A DNA stretch of 64,000 nucleotides from Flavobacteriales bacterium (lineage in GTDB: Bacteria > Bacteroidota > Bacteroidia > Flavobacteriales_F > PHOS-HE28), in assembly GCA_016788205.1 (NCBI GenBank), contig JAEUTA010000025.1, positions 62,001 to 126,000 of the forward strand, in the 5' to 3' direction. The notes beneath the pieces are model-generated. The model did no database searches, was not told the origin of the DNA, and worked only from the letters and a program-made list of their open reading frames with translations. Positions 48,624-57,676 of this stretch are shown piece by piece. The translations under genes were made by a program, and so were the position numbers. Numbering within the stretch: the first letter of the stretch is position 1; every line of letters starts with the position of its first letter.

Positions 48624-50753
48624 TCAGGCTACCACTTCCTCTTCCTTATGGCTTTTCACCAATTTGTGCTGCAGATCGTTCGGTACCGGCTGGTAGGCGA
48701 GGAAGCGTTCCGTATAAGTGCCACGGCCTTGGGTGAGGCTTCGCAGCGTGGTGCTATAGCGGTCCAGTTCGCCCAGCGGCGTGTGGGCCTTGATGATCTG
48801 GTATCGACCGCTGCTATCCACGCCCATCACGATGCTGCGTCGGCCTTGTAGGTCGGTCATCACATCACCCATGAGGTCGGCGGGTACACGCACTTCCAGT
48901 TCCTGGATAGGCTCCATCAGCTGCGGATCGGCGTTCGTGAAGGCTTCGCGGAAGGCTTGAAGGCCGGCGATCTTGAAGCTGATGTCGTTGCTGTCCACCG
49001 GGTGCATCTTCCCGTCGTACACGATCACGCGGATGTCGCGCGCCGGTGAGCCGGTCAACGGACCTTTCTCCATCTTCTCCATCACACCTTTCAGGATGCT
49101 GGGCATGAACTTGTTGTCGATCACGCCACCGACGATGCAGTTGTAGAATACGAGCTTACCACCGGTCGCGAGGTCGTGCTCATCCTTGCCGCGTACGCTG
49201 TGTCCGGTGGGTTCGGGCATGCCATCGTACCACGGTTCGATCTTCAAGTGTACCTCACCGAACTGGCCGCTTCCACCGGTCTGTTTCTTGTGGCGGTAGC
49301 TGGCATCGGCGCTCTTGCGGATCGTTTCGCGATAGGGGATGCGCGGACTGCCGAAGACGGGATCCACCTTGTAGTGGTGGTTCAATTTCCACTTGAGGAT
49401 GCTGAGGTGCAGCTCGCCTTGTGCGCCCACGAGCTGTTGTGCGGTCTCGCGGCTGTAAGTAAGTACGATAGTTGGGTCTTCCTTCTGGATCTCGAGCAAC
49501 GCCGCGTGGAGTTTCTCTTCCAGTTTCTGATCCGTGGCTTTGATCACCTGGCGCAAACGCGGCTCTGGGAAGGCGATCGATTGCAGTTTGATGCTCTTGC
49601 CCGGGGTATGCAACGTATGCGCAGTGGCGGTATCCTTCAACTTGATCGTTCCGCCGATATCACCTGCCACGAGCTTCTGTACCGGTTTGCGCTCTTTGCC
49701 ATCCACGATGAAGAGCTGGTTCATGCGCTCCGTGCTGCCGGTGTTGTCATTCACCAGGTCCGTGCCTTCGCTCACTTCGCCGCTCATCACCTTGAACAGC
49801 GTAATGTGCCCGGCACGCGGCTCGATGATGGTCTTGAAGGTGAAGAGCACGGCTGGACCGGTCGCAGCGCATTCGAGCTTGCCGCCACCGACGAGTTCTT
49901 CCGCAGGCATTTCCAATGCAGCCGGTGCCACGTTGTCGATGAAGCCCATCAGCCGACCGCTGCCCATGTTGCGCAGTGCGCTCAGGCAGAAGACCGGGAA
50001 GCAGGTTCGCTCCATCATGCCCTGTTTCAACCCGATGCGCATCTCGTCCTCATCCAGTTCGCCTTTGTCGAAGTAGTGCTCCATCAAGGTCTCGTCGTTC
50101 TCGGCGGCCTTCTCCACCAACTCTTTGTGCAGGGCTTCGGCGCGTTCTTTCTCGTTGTCGGGGATCAGCTGTTTCTCCGGTTTCCCACCCGCATCCTTGA
50201 AAACGTACATGGTCATCTTCAGCAGATCGATGATCCGGTGGAAGCCGTCGCCTTGCTCTACGGGGTATTGCATCACGGTGACCGCGCTACCGAAGTGTTC
50301 TTTCGCCTGCGCCACCGTGCTGTCGAAGTCTGCGTTCGCGTGATCCAACTGGTTCACACCGATGATCACCGGCCGATCATAACGTTGCATGTGCTCCCAC
50401 ACCAGATCGGTGCCCACTTCCACACCGTTGTGCGCGTTGAGCAGCAGCACACACGTGTCGGCCACGCGCAAGGCCGGGATCGTCTCACCCACGAGGTCGT
50501 CGAGACCCGGCGTGTCGATGATGTTGATCTTGTATCCCTGCCACTCGGTGTGCAGGACGGTGCTGTACACGCTGCTGCCGCGCTCGTGTTCCAGATCGGT
50601 ATGGTCGCTAATGGTGTTCTTGTCCTCGACTCGGCCGCGGCGTTGGATCAGACCCGCTTCGAAGAGCATGGTTTCGGCCAGCGTGGTCTTGCCGCATCCG
50701 TGGGAGCCGAGCAATACGACGTTCTTGATGTGTTTGGCATCGAAGACTTTCAT
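48624..50753 (-). CDS. elongation factor G-like GTPase (EF-G paralogue)
   Basis: 709 residues from the ATG at 50753. G1 is GSHGCGKTTLAETM (residues 16-29); switch I is SDHTDLEHERGSSVYSTVLHTEW, where canonical EF-G has RGITI; G3 is DTPGLDD; G4 is GVNQLDHA, Asn-Gln in place of NKxD. The later domains II-V are complete (IPYRETIRKSADASYRHKKQTGGSGQFGEVHLKIEP is the domain IV signature, and GRYQIIKAHTPLGELDRYSTTLRSLTQGRGTYTERFLAYQPVP is near the C-terminus). It is a full-length EF-G fold of the FusA2-like or stress-type paralogues common in Bacteroidota, not the main EF-G. Its exact ribosomal role is unclear. Confidence 0.92.
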   Translation of the reverse strand: MKVFDAKHIKNVVLLGSHGCGKTTLAETMLFEAGLIQRRGRVEDKNTISDHTDLEHERGSSVYSTVLHTEWQGYKINIIDTPGLDDLVGETIPALRVADTCVLLLNAHNGVEVGTDLVWEHMQRYDRPVIIGVNQLDHANADFDSTVAQAKEHFGSAVTVMQYPVEQGDGFHRIIDLLKMTMYVFKDAGGKPEKQLIPDNEKERAEALHKELVEKAAENDETLMEHYFDKGELDEDEMRIGLKQGMMERTCFPVFCLSALRNMGSGRLMGFIDNVAPAALEMPAEELVGGGKLECAATGPAVLFTFKTIIEPRAGHITLFKVMSGEVSEGTDLVNDNTGSTERMNQLFIVDGKERKPVQKLVAGDIGGTIKLKDTATAHTLHTPGKSIKLQSIAFPEPRLRQVIKATDQKLEEKLHAALLEIQKEDPTIVLTYSRETAQQLVGAQGELHLSILKWKLNHHYKVDPVFGSPRIPYRETIRKSADASYRHKKQTGGSGQFGEVHLKIEPWYDGMPEPTGHSVRGKDEHDLATGGKLVFYNCIVGGVIDNKFMPSILKGVMEKMEKGPLTGSPARDIRVIVYDGKMHPVDSNDISFKIAGLQAFREAFTNADPQLMEPIQELEVRVPADLMGDVMTDLQGRRSIVMGVDSSGRYQIIKAHTPLGELDRYSTTLRSLTQGRGTYTERFLAYQPVPNDLQHKLVKSHKEEEVVA

Positions 50754-50908
50754 GGCACAAAAGGGCTTTAGGGTGGATGTTGAATGAACATGCCACCGTG
50801 GAGGTCCCCTCCGGGCCATGCATCACGGTCCGGGGTAGGGACGCGCGGAGGATGGTTTGAAGGTAATGCCGTGTTCCCGAGATCCCAAGCGGCCCCTACG
50901 GAATGAAA

Positions 50909-50931
50909 GAACCCCGGGGTTGCCGGGGTTC
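50909..50931 (-). terminator. hairpin after the 68-residue gene
   Basis: GAACCCCGG pairs with CCGGGGTTC (9 bp, 5-nt loop), followed on the minus strand by TTTCATTCC. It lies in the 199-bp gap before the EF-G-like gene. Confidence 0.7.
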
Positions 50932-50952
50932 AGTAAGCTTGAAAAGCCAATT

Positions 50953-51159
50953 TCAGTTCAACACCTCCGGCTCCCGATCACCTTGTAGGCGATTGAAGCG
51001 CGCCAGCACCTCGTCGTAGCTGCCAGGCAGGTTGAGGTCCTTCATGGGGTCGAACGCAAGGTCTTTCGCCGAATACTCGGCATAGGAACGCTCCGTCTGT
51101 TCGTTCTGGTCAGCTGCCGTCTCCTTCGTCCGCTGCACCGTCGTAGGCCTGTTGGTCAT
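50953..51159 (-). CDS. small hypothetical protein
   Basis: 68 residues, charged and hydrophilic, probably cytoplasmic: MTNRPTTVQRTKETAADQ, later SYAEYSAKDLAFDPMKDLNLPGSYDEVLARFNRLQGDREPEVLN. No known domain is recognised. Coding status is supported by the hairpin directly downstream and a non-repetitive, charged composition, but not by any motif. Start ATG at 51159. Confidence 0.5.
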   Translation of the reverse strand: MTNRPTTVQRTKETAADQNEQTERSYAEYSAKDLAFDPMKDLNLPGSYDEVLARFNRLQGDREPEVLN

Positions 51160-51354
51160 GTCTTGAAGAAGTGATCCCGGAACATCCGCCTCCGGAAGCG
51201 GGCCGAATATAGCCTCGTCGTAACCCGAACGTCAACGCAAGGTGTTCAACCGATGCGGAAGCTTGGGTTCCTGAGGCTCCATCAACGGCTCGGTATTGGA
51301 AGTTCGGTACCCCCTCGTCCCGAGCCCAAGACCGTATTGGCTGAGCTTCGCGAC

Positions 51355-51987
51355 ATGAACATCCGCATCACAAGTCTCGCTGTCTCTATTGGCATCATGA
51401 GCAGCCTGAATGCTCAGGTGAATGAAAAAGGAGCCGTTCACCTGGCCGCAGGGATCGCGGTCGGTGGGCATGCCACGCGTTACGAACAGTCGTTCCTTGG
51501 CGTGGTACAGACCACCAATGATGGTGCCGCCACGACCACCCTTCCCATCGAATTCGGCTATGGTCTGGGCGGTCGCTTCAGTCTGGGATTGCTCCTGGAA
51601 CCCGGACTTTATCTGGATTCCGTGGAGAGCGAGTCGAACACGCTGACCACGTTCGCCATCCAGCCGCGTTTCTACTTGGTCAACGGCGATCGTTTCACTT
51701 GGATGGCTTCCATGCAACTGGGTAGCACCCGGCTGAAGTATGACGTAAGCGAACCGGGGAACGTGAGCAGTGCGGTCTATCGGGGTGCTCACTTCGGATT
51801 GAGCAGCGGTGTTGGCTTCTATTTTACGGATCGCATCGGCCTCAACGTTCAACTGCGTTACATGGCTACCACCATGCCTTTGCGCGATTGGTCTTGGAAT
51901 GGCACCTCGCTGGATCCGGACCTGATCGATGCCAAGCTGAGTACAAGTGGATTGGCAGTGCAAGCCTCTCTGGCGTTCAAATTCTAG
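51355..51987 (+). CDS. small outer-membrane beta-barrel protein
   Basis: 210 residues from the ATG at 51355, giving the signal MNIRITSLAVSIGIMSSLNAQ. Alternating amphipathic strands (AVHLAAGIAVGGHATRYEQ, PIEFGYGLGGRFSLGLLLEPGLYL, LTTFAIQPRFYLVNGDRFTWMASMQLG, FGLSSGVGFYFTDRIGLNVQLRYMATT) end with LAVQASLAFKF and a C-terminal Phe. This is the OmpW/outer-membrane-protein-beta-barrel type (about 190 residues). Function unknown. Confidence 0.75.
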   Translation: MNIRITSLAVSIGIMSSLNAQVNEKGAVHLAAGIAVGGHATRYEQSFLGVVQTTNDGAATTTLPIEFGYGLGGRFSLGLLLEPGLYLDSVESESNTLTTFAIQPRFYLVNGDRFTWMASMQLGSTRLKYDVSEPGNVSSAVYRGAHFGLSSGVGFYFTDRIGLNVQLRYMATTMPLRDWSWNGTSLDPDLIDAKLSTSGLAVQASLAFKF

Positions 51988-52037
51988 CCCTGTTGCAGAA
52001 GCTTTCTTCAAAGGTCATCTGGGATCATAAACCTGCC

Positions 52038-52045
52038 TACATTTG
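52038..52045 (+). promoter_or_regulatory. -7 box of tRNA-Thr
   Basis: TACATTTG fits TAnnTTTG exactly, followed by CCGCCCG; 27 nt before the tRNA. Confidence 0.6.
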
Positions 52046-52072
52046 CCGCCCGCTGAAGCAATTCAGTGGTAT

Positions 52073-52144
52073 GCCTCCCTAGCTCAGCGGTAGAGCAGCT
52101 CATTCGTAATGAGCAGGTCGCCGGTTCAAATCCGGCGGGAGGCT
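52073..52144 (+). tRNA. tRNA-Thr (CGT anticodon)
   Basis: 72-nt cloverleaf. Acceptor GCCTCCC/GGGAGGC fully paired, D arm GCTC/GAGC, anticodon stem GCTCA/TGAGC with loop TTCGTAA, and T arm GCCGG-TTCAAAT-CCGGC. Discriminator T; CCA not encoded. The anticodon CGT reads ACG. Confidence 0.95.
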
Positions 52145-52148
52145 CTAG

Positions 52149-52174
52149 AAGGGACCACGCAAGTGGTCCCTTTT
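52149..52174 (+). terminator. tRNA-Thr terminator
   Basis: AAGGGACCAC pairs with GTGGTCCCTT (10 bp, 4-nt loop) followed by TT. Confidence 0.8.
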
Positions 52175-52182
52175 GCATGTGG

Positions 52183-53304
52183 TCATTGAACCAACGCCGC
52201 CGCCTGGCGCGCCACCCGTATCCCGATCGCCACGCCCATGCCACCCATGCGCACGGCCGCGGCCACGCGCGGCGAACGCCTTTCGATGATCGGTGTCTTG
52301 CTCGCACCCATGCCCATCACCCCGCTCCAGCGTTGGATGATGGTGAAGGGCTGATCCGGTATGATCACCTCGCGCAACAGTTTCTCCAGAGCATCCTGGA
52401 CCAGTGGTGTGGTACCATCGGCTGTGGTGGTCTCGCCAGCAATATCCAAGTTGCGGCCACCACCAAGGAGCACACCTCCGGCATGATCGCGGAAATAGTA
52501 GAAACCCTCGTCGTAGTGGAAGGTGCCTCGGAGCTTCAAGCCCATTAGAGGCGCCGTCTTCAGCACTTGGCCACGTGCCGGGACCACATCCAGGTCGGGT
52601 AGGAGTTCGCGGGCGTAACCGTTGGTGCATATCACCACGTTCGCGGCCTTTAACTCCTCGCCATCCTTCAACATCAAGGTCACTTCAGCGGGTGTTTCCT
52701 CAAGCGATACCACTTCAGCACGCGGTCGGAAGAAGATGCCTTCGGCCAGGACTTTGCGCAGAAGCGTGCCCATCATCAGACCGGTGTCCAATGGGCCTTC
52801 CATATCCGTGCGTACCAAATGTTGTACGCCGCTGAGCCCCAATTGCGCAATGGCTCCATCGTCCCATCGGAAAGCTGCGGCTCCGAATATGGGCCTTAGA
52901 GCTTCGTTCAGGGCATCGAACCGTTCTACCACACGCGTGTACAGTGGATCGTGCGTCGCATAGATCTCATGTCCGCCACTCGGCTCGAATCCGATATTGA
53001 CATCACCAAGTTCGGCCCTCAGTTCGAGCAGCCCCTTCCAGCGGCTCTCCACGCGGGCCAACATGGCGTCGGTCCCTTCTTTCTCCAGGTCGGCGAGCAA
53101 TTCACTGGGGCTTCCAAAGCAGGCGAAACCAGCGTTCTTCACACTGGCGCCGCTCGGGAATGGGCCACGTTCCAGCACGATCACGTGATGGTGCGGGTAG
53201 CGGCGTTTATGGAAAAGAGCGGTGAAAAGTCCGACTATCCCAGCACCGATCACTACCAGATCCGGTGTTCGGTGGAATTGCCGGGATTCCCAAACGCTGT
53301 GCAT
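52183..53304 (-). CDS. FAD-dependent oxidoreductase (DAO family)
   Basis: 373 residues from the ATG at 53304; an alternative CTG/GTG-type start upstream is not needed. FAD-binding motif PDLVVIGAGIVGLFTALFHKRRYPHHHVIVLERG, then GASVKNAGFACFGS and VVICTNGYARELLPDL, and the C-terminal FAD contact VAAAVRMGGMGVAIGIRVARQAA. It belongs to the glycine/D-amino-acid oxidase (DadA/ThiO/MnmC-C) superfamily; the exact substrate is not evident. Probably cytoplasmic. It is divergent from the 1400-residue repeat protein (65 nt between starts). Confidence 0.9.
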   Translation of the reverse strand: MHSVWESRQFHRTPDLVVIGAGIVGLFTALFHKRRYPHHHVIVLERGPFPSGASVKNAGFACFGSPSELLADLEKEGTDAMLARVESRWKGLLELRAELGDVNIGFEPSGGHEIYATHDPLYTRVVERFDALNEALRPIFGAAAFRWDDGAIAQLGLSGVQHLVRTDMEGPLDTGLMMGTLLRKVLAEGIFFRPRAEVVSLEETPAEVTLMLKDGEELKAANVVICTNGYARELLPDLDVVPARGQVLKTAPLMGLKLRGTFHYDEGFYYFRDHAGGVLLGGGRNLDIAGETTTADGTTPLVQDALEKLLREVIIPDQPFTIIQRWSGVMGMGASKTPIIERRSPRVAAAVRMGGMGVAIGIRVARQAAALVQ

Positions 53305-53369
53305 GGCTCCTCGTCCCCGGGGAATGGTGTATCCGGAGGCGCCCAAAGTTGTTGTAATTTGGCGCGTTC

Positions 53370-56300
53370 ATGAACATCCTGCAAGACGTTCTTACTCGTA
53401 TGGGATCCAAGCGGATAGGTCTGGCCAATTGGTGCTGGGTGGTACTTGGCATGGCCCTGAGTTGTCCGTTGTTCGCCCAGGTGGACAATGTGATGATCTA
53501 CGGCACGGTGAAGGACCTCACCAGTTCCAAGAAACTGGATGGGGTTACGGTGACCGTGTTCAAGAACGGGGCGAAGCTCATCGATGTGCCCACCAACGCC
53601 AGTGGTAAGTATGAGGTGAATCTTGACTACGGCTCCGATTACAAGATCATGGTGTCGAAGACCGGATTCGTGGGTAAGAACATCACCATTGACACGCGTA
53701 ACGTTCCGGAAGAGGAGCGCCAGGGCGGACATGGGATGAACATCGATTTCTCGATGCTCACCGACCTGCCGGGCATTGACTACTCCATTCTGAACGAGCC
53801 CTTCGGCAAGGCCAACTATGCCGCTGGCACCTTCGCTTGGGACATCGACTACACCAATAAGATGCGCGATGCTCAGGCGCGTCTGATGAAGGAGTATGAC
53901 GAGATGCGCAAGCGCGAGGGTGATGCAGAGGCCAAGTACGCGAAGCTCATCCAAGATGGTACTGCGGCCATGACCAATTCGGACTTCAAGAAGGCCGTGG
54001 AGAATTTTTCGGGTGCCCTTGCTGCGAAGCCGGGTGATGCCGTCGCTACAGCGAAGTTGAGCGATGCCAAAATGCGTTTGGACGCACAGGATGCCGAGAA
54101 AAAGGGAGCGGAGCAGTACGCGGCTTTGATCAAGGAAGCGGATGGTCTCTTCGGGAAGAAGGATTACGCGGGCGCAAGAACCAAGTACACTGCGGCCATC
54201 GACCTTAAGGATGGTGAACCCTATCCAAAACAGAAGTTGAAGGAGATCGATGCGATCTTGGCTGAACTCGAGAAGAAGGCTGAAGAGGAGAAGAAGGCCA
54301 AAGAGCTACAGGAGAAGTATCAAGCGGCGATCGCCGCTGCCGATGCCGCTTTCAAAGCGGAGAGCTGGGACCAGGCCACGACCAAGTACAGCGAAGCGAG
54401 CGGGCTTAAACCAGAAGAGAAGTATCCGAAGGACCAGCTAGCCCTGGTGGCGACCAAGAAGGCTGAAGCAGCGAAGAAGGCCGAAGAGGAGAAAAAGGCC
54501 AAAGAGCTGGAGGAGAAATACAAGGCGGCCATTGCTGCCGGTGATGCTGCGTTCAAAACGAGCAAGTGGGATGACGCTACCGCGAAGTACACCGAGGCGA
54601 GCGACCTGAAACCCGATGAGAAGTACCCCAAGGATCAACTCGCGGCGATCCTGTTGAAGAAGGATGAGGCTGCGAAGAAGGCTGAAGAGGAACGAGCGGC
54701 CAAAGAGCTGCAGGAGAAGTACCAAGCGGCCATCACCGCTGCCGATGCAGCCTTCAAAGGCGCAGATTATGACGCAGCTGAAACGAAGTACACGGAAGCC
54801 AGTGGCCTGAAGCCCGCGGAGAAGTATCCGAAAGACCAACTCGCAGCCATCGCGAAGAAACGGGAAGAACTGGCTCAGAAAGCAGACGAGGAGAAGAGGG
54901 CACAAGAACTGAATGAGAAGTACCAAGCTGCCATTGCCGCTGCTGATGCGGCCTTCAGCAAGGATGCATGGGATGAAGCAAGCGCGAAATACACGGAGGC
55001 GAGCGGGTTGAAAGCAGCGGAGAAATATCCAAAGGACCAATTGGCGGCCATCCTGGCCAAGAAGGCCGCAGCGGAGAAGGCTGCTACGGATGCGGCAAAG
55101 CAGAAGGAGCTCGACGAGAAATATCAGGCTGCCATCACCGCTGCGGATGGGGCGTTCGAGAAAGAGGAATGGGATCTGGCCACCGCGAAGTACACCGAAG
55201 CCAGTGGGCTCAAAAGCACGGAAAAGTACCCGAAGGATCAACTCGCGCTGATCGTTACGCGCAAGGCAGAGGCGGAGGCGAAGAAGAAGCAGGGTGAGAT
55301 CGATGCGAAATACCAGACCGCCATCGACGCGGCGGATGCGGCTTTCAACAAGCAGGACTACGCGGCAGCGAGGTCGAAATACACCGAAGCATCAGGCGTC
55401 AAACCCAGCGAAAAGTACCCGAAGGACCGGATCGGTGAAGTGGATGCACTTTTGGCGGAAGCGGCACGTAAAGCGGAGGAGGAAAAGAAGGCCGCTGAGT
55501 TGGAGGCGCGCTACAAGGCGCTCATCGCCTCGGCCGATAAGTCCTACGATAGCAAGAAGCTGTCAGAGGCATTGAATGACTACAAGGACGCCTCTGCTCT
55601 GAAACCTGCCGAGGCCTATCCCAAAGAACGTATCGCTGCCATCGAGCAGCAATTGGATGCAACTGCGAAGGCGAAGGCTGAAGAAGAGCGTCTGCTCCGT
55701 GAACAGCAGGATAGGGACAAGCGCTACGGGGACCTGATAAATGCTGCCGACAAGGCTTTCGCTGGCAAACAATACGAGCAGGCTCGAACGGACTACAGTG
55801 CCGCATCGGGCGTAAAGCCGGATGAGGAGCATCCGAAGGATCGTCTTGCGGAGATCGAGCGGCTCCTTGCCGATGCTGCCCGCAAAGCGGATGAAGACCG
55901 CACGGCTGCGGAAAGGGATGCCGCTGAGAAGGCGAGGAAGGCCGAAGCGGACCGTCTTGCGGCAGAGGCCGCAGCTGCGGAGCGCGCACGGTTGGAGGAG
56001 GAGGAACGGCGGAAGCGCATGGCGGCCGAAGAAATTGAAGCGCGCTACCGCGAATTGGTGGCTGCCGGCGATATCGCCTTCAGCAGCGATGACTTCGACA
56101 AGGCGCGTGAGAAGTACAACGCCGCGCTTGAGGTCAAGCCGGATGAAAAGTATCCGAAGGATCGCCTGGCAGCGATCGATGCTGCCTTGGCGGCGCGCGC
56201 ATCCGAACTATCCGAGGCTGAACGGCTGGCTGCTGAACAAAAGCGACTGGCCGAAGAGCGCCGAGCCAAAGAGGCTGCGGATGCGGAGGCGGCGCGCTTG

Positions 56301-57572
56301 GCTGCCCAATCGGAGCGCGAGCGTGCGGAGGCTGAGCGCCTGCGGAAGGAACAGGAGGATGCGGATGCGCGACGCTCTGCGGAAGAGCGTGATCGCCTGG
56401 CCCGTGATAGTGCGAAAGCGCGGGACGATCAGTATCGAAGTGCCATCGTAAGCGCCGATGAGGCCATGGCCGCGAAGGACTACCAAGGTGCACGAGGCAA
56501 ATACGCTGAAGCCAGCGACCTGAAACCGGAGGAGACCTATCCATTGGCCAAGATCGATCAGATAGACAAATTGTTGGCGGAGCAGGAGCGTTTACGTGCC
56601 GAGGCGGAAACCGCCGCGCAACGAACTGCTCCCGTAAGCGAGCCGGAACGGCCGGTCAGATCCAATATGTCCACGGGGCAGGAGGATGAAGCCGTCGGAT
56701 TCATGCGTGAAGCGCGCATCCGTGAGGAGGCGGAGAAGTATGAACGGATCAAGAAGTTCCGGTCCGCCTTGGAGCAAGAAGAGACCGATAATGCCGTTGC
56801 CGCTTCCGAACGCCGCGGTGCTGGTGTGGAAGACCGTGAGCGCCATTTGGAAGAGGGAGCGCGGTTATATGAAGGCAATGACCGCCGTCGTTTGGATAGG
56901 GCTGATGAGGTGCTCGCCTTGCAGGAGGCGGTGGAGCAAAGCGAAGCGGAACGCAGGGAACGCTCCGCGGCCACGCGCGATGCGAGTTACAAGGATGATC
57001 AAGCGATGATCGAGGCTGAGAACGAGAAAGCTTCAGGATGGCAAGGGAAGCAGACCGAAAGAGCGGCGGCCACGGAGAACGGTAAGAAGGAGCTTCAAGA
57101 TGCCGAACAAGCACGGGTCGAAGCTAGCCGTGAGCGCACCGGCCAGGCCCGGGAGGCGTCCGTCGCGACCGGTGCTCAGCAAGGCGACATGGCCAAACGG
57201 GGACAGGCCATGGCCGTTGGCCAGCAGCAACTAGTGGACGAAGAGAAGCGTTCGGTGCAAGCCCGCGAGACGAGCTATGCGCAGAATAGTGCCACATCCC
57301 GCACTGCGGCTCAACAGAAGCTCAATGAGACCCCTCCGGACCGCCCACGCGCTTTCACGGACCACAACCGGTCGAAGCTTGCTGAGGAATATCCCGAAGG
57401 TGTTACGGAAGAGAGCTATACGGAAGGCAATAAGGTCATCATCCGTCGGGTCGTCGTCAATGGCGGCAGGGCTGATGAGTACAGCAAAGTGATCGCCAAG
57501 TGGGGCACGTTCTATTTCAAGAACGGACAGAGCATCACCGAAGGCATGTGGCGAAAGGAGACTGAAGGATAG
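53370..57572 (+). CDS. giant secreted protein with about 12 TPR-like repeats
   Basis: 1400 residues. Signal sequence near 20-36 (WCWVVLGMALSCPLFAQ; a second ATG at 53400 may be the true start). Residues 40-165 hold the carboxypeptidase-regulatory-like module with GKYEVNLDYGSDYKIMVSKTGFVGKNITIDTRNVPEE and a FAWDIDYTNKMRDAQARL end. About 180-1075 hold 12 repeats of about 64-70 residues around KYxAAIxAADxAF(x)9YxxASxLKPxExYPKDxLAxI. Repeats 3-8 are near-identical, and repeats 10-11 carry long Ala/Glu/Arg inserts. A charged helical region follows. A C-terminal domain (YPEGVTEESYTEGNKVIIRRVVVNGG, then EYSKVIAKWGTFYFKNGQSITEGMWRKE) is conserved in Bacteroidota repeat proteins. Probably periplasmic or surface scaffold; role unknown. 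Confidence 0.88.
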   Translation: MNILQDVLTRMGSKRIGLANWCWVVLGMALSCPLFAQVDNVMIYGTVKDLTSSKKLDGVTVTVFKNGAKLIDVPTNASGKYEVNLDYGSDYKIMVSKTGFVGKNITIDTRNVPEEERQGGHGMNIDFSMLTDLPGIDYSILNEPFGKANYAAGTFAWDIDYTNKMRDAQARLMKEYDEMRKREGDAEAKYAKLIQDGTAAMTNSDFKKAVENFSGALAAKPGDAVATAKLSDAKMRLDAQDAEKKGAEQYAALIKEADGLFGKKDYAGARTKYTAAIDLKDGEPYPKQKLKEIDAILAELEKKAEEEKKAKELQEKYQAAIAAADAAFKAESWDQATTKYSEASGLKPEEKYPKDQLALVATKKAEAAKKAEEEKKAKELEEKYKAAIAAGDAAFKTSKWDDATAKYTEASDLKPDEKYPKDQLAAILLKKDEAAKKAEEERAAKELQEKYQAAITAADAAFKGADYDAAETKYTEASGLKPAEKYPKDQLAAIAKKREELAQKADEEKRAQELNEKYQAAIAAADAAFSKDAWDEASAKYTEASGLKAAEKYPKDQLAAILAKKAAAEKAATDAAKQKELDEKYQAAITAADGAFEKEEWDLATAKYTEASGLKSTEKYPKDQLALIVTRKAEAEAKKKQGEIDAKYQTAIDAADAAFNKQDYAAARSKYTEASGVKPSEKYPKDRIGEVDALLAEAARKAEEEKKAAELEARYKALIASADKSYDSKKLSEALNDYKDASALKPAEAYPKERIAAIEQQLDATAKAKAEEERLLREQQDRDKRYGDLINAADKAFAGKQYEQARTDYSAASGVKPDEEHPKDRLAEIERLLADAARKADEDRTAAERDAAEKARKAEADRLAAEAAAAERARLEEEERRKRMAAEEIEARYRELVAAGDIAFSSDDFDKAREKYNAALEVKPDEKYPKDRLAAIDAALAARASELSEAERLAAEQKRLAEERRAKEAADAEAARLAAQSERERAEAERLRKEQEDADARRSAEERDRLARDSAKARDDQYRSAIVSADEAMAAKDYQGARGKYAEASDLKPEETYPLAKIDQIDKLLAEQERLRAEAETAAQRTAPVSEPERPVRSNMSTGQEDEAVGFMREARIREEAEKYERIKKFRSALEQEETDNAVAASERRGAGVEDRERHLEEGARLYEGNDRRRLDRADEVLALQEAVEQSEAERRERSAATRDASYKDDQAMIEAENEKASGWQGKQTERAAATENGKKELQDAEQARVEASRERTGQAREASVATGAQQGDMAKRGQAMAVGQQQLVDEEKRSVQARETSYAQNSATSRTAAQQKLNETPPDRPRAFTDHNRSKLAEEYPEGVTEESYTEGNKVIIRRVVVNGGRADEYSKVIAKWGTFYFKNGQSITEGMWRKETEG

Positions 57573-57676
57573 TCCTTCTCTGCCTCTGCCGCAGGAACAG
57601 CGCTGACTTCAGAATACCGGCCTCATGGACGGAGTAGTGCCGTTCTGAGCTTGCGTTAATCGCAAGCTGCCCCGGA

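Noticed and set aside
49176..50771. Plus-strand open frame of 531 codons
   Set aside because: Antisense to the EF-G-like gene; no plausible protein features.
51232..52011. Minus-strand open frame opposite the small barrel gene
   Set aside because: The plus-strand protein has a signal peptide and barrel strands; the minus-strand one is Gln/His-rich and has none.
53908..56600. Repeated DNA as a CRISPR array or satellite
   Set aside because: The repeats are about 190-200 bp, code in one frame, and vary at synonymous sites; they are protein repeats of the 1400-residue gene.
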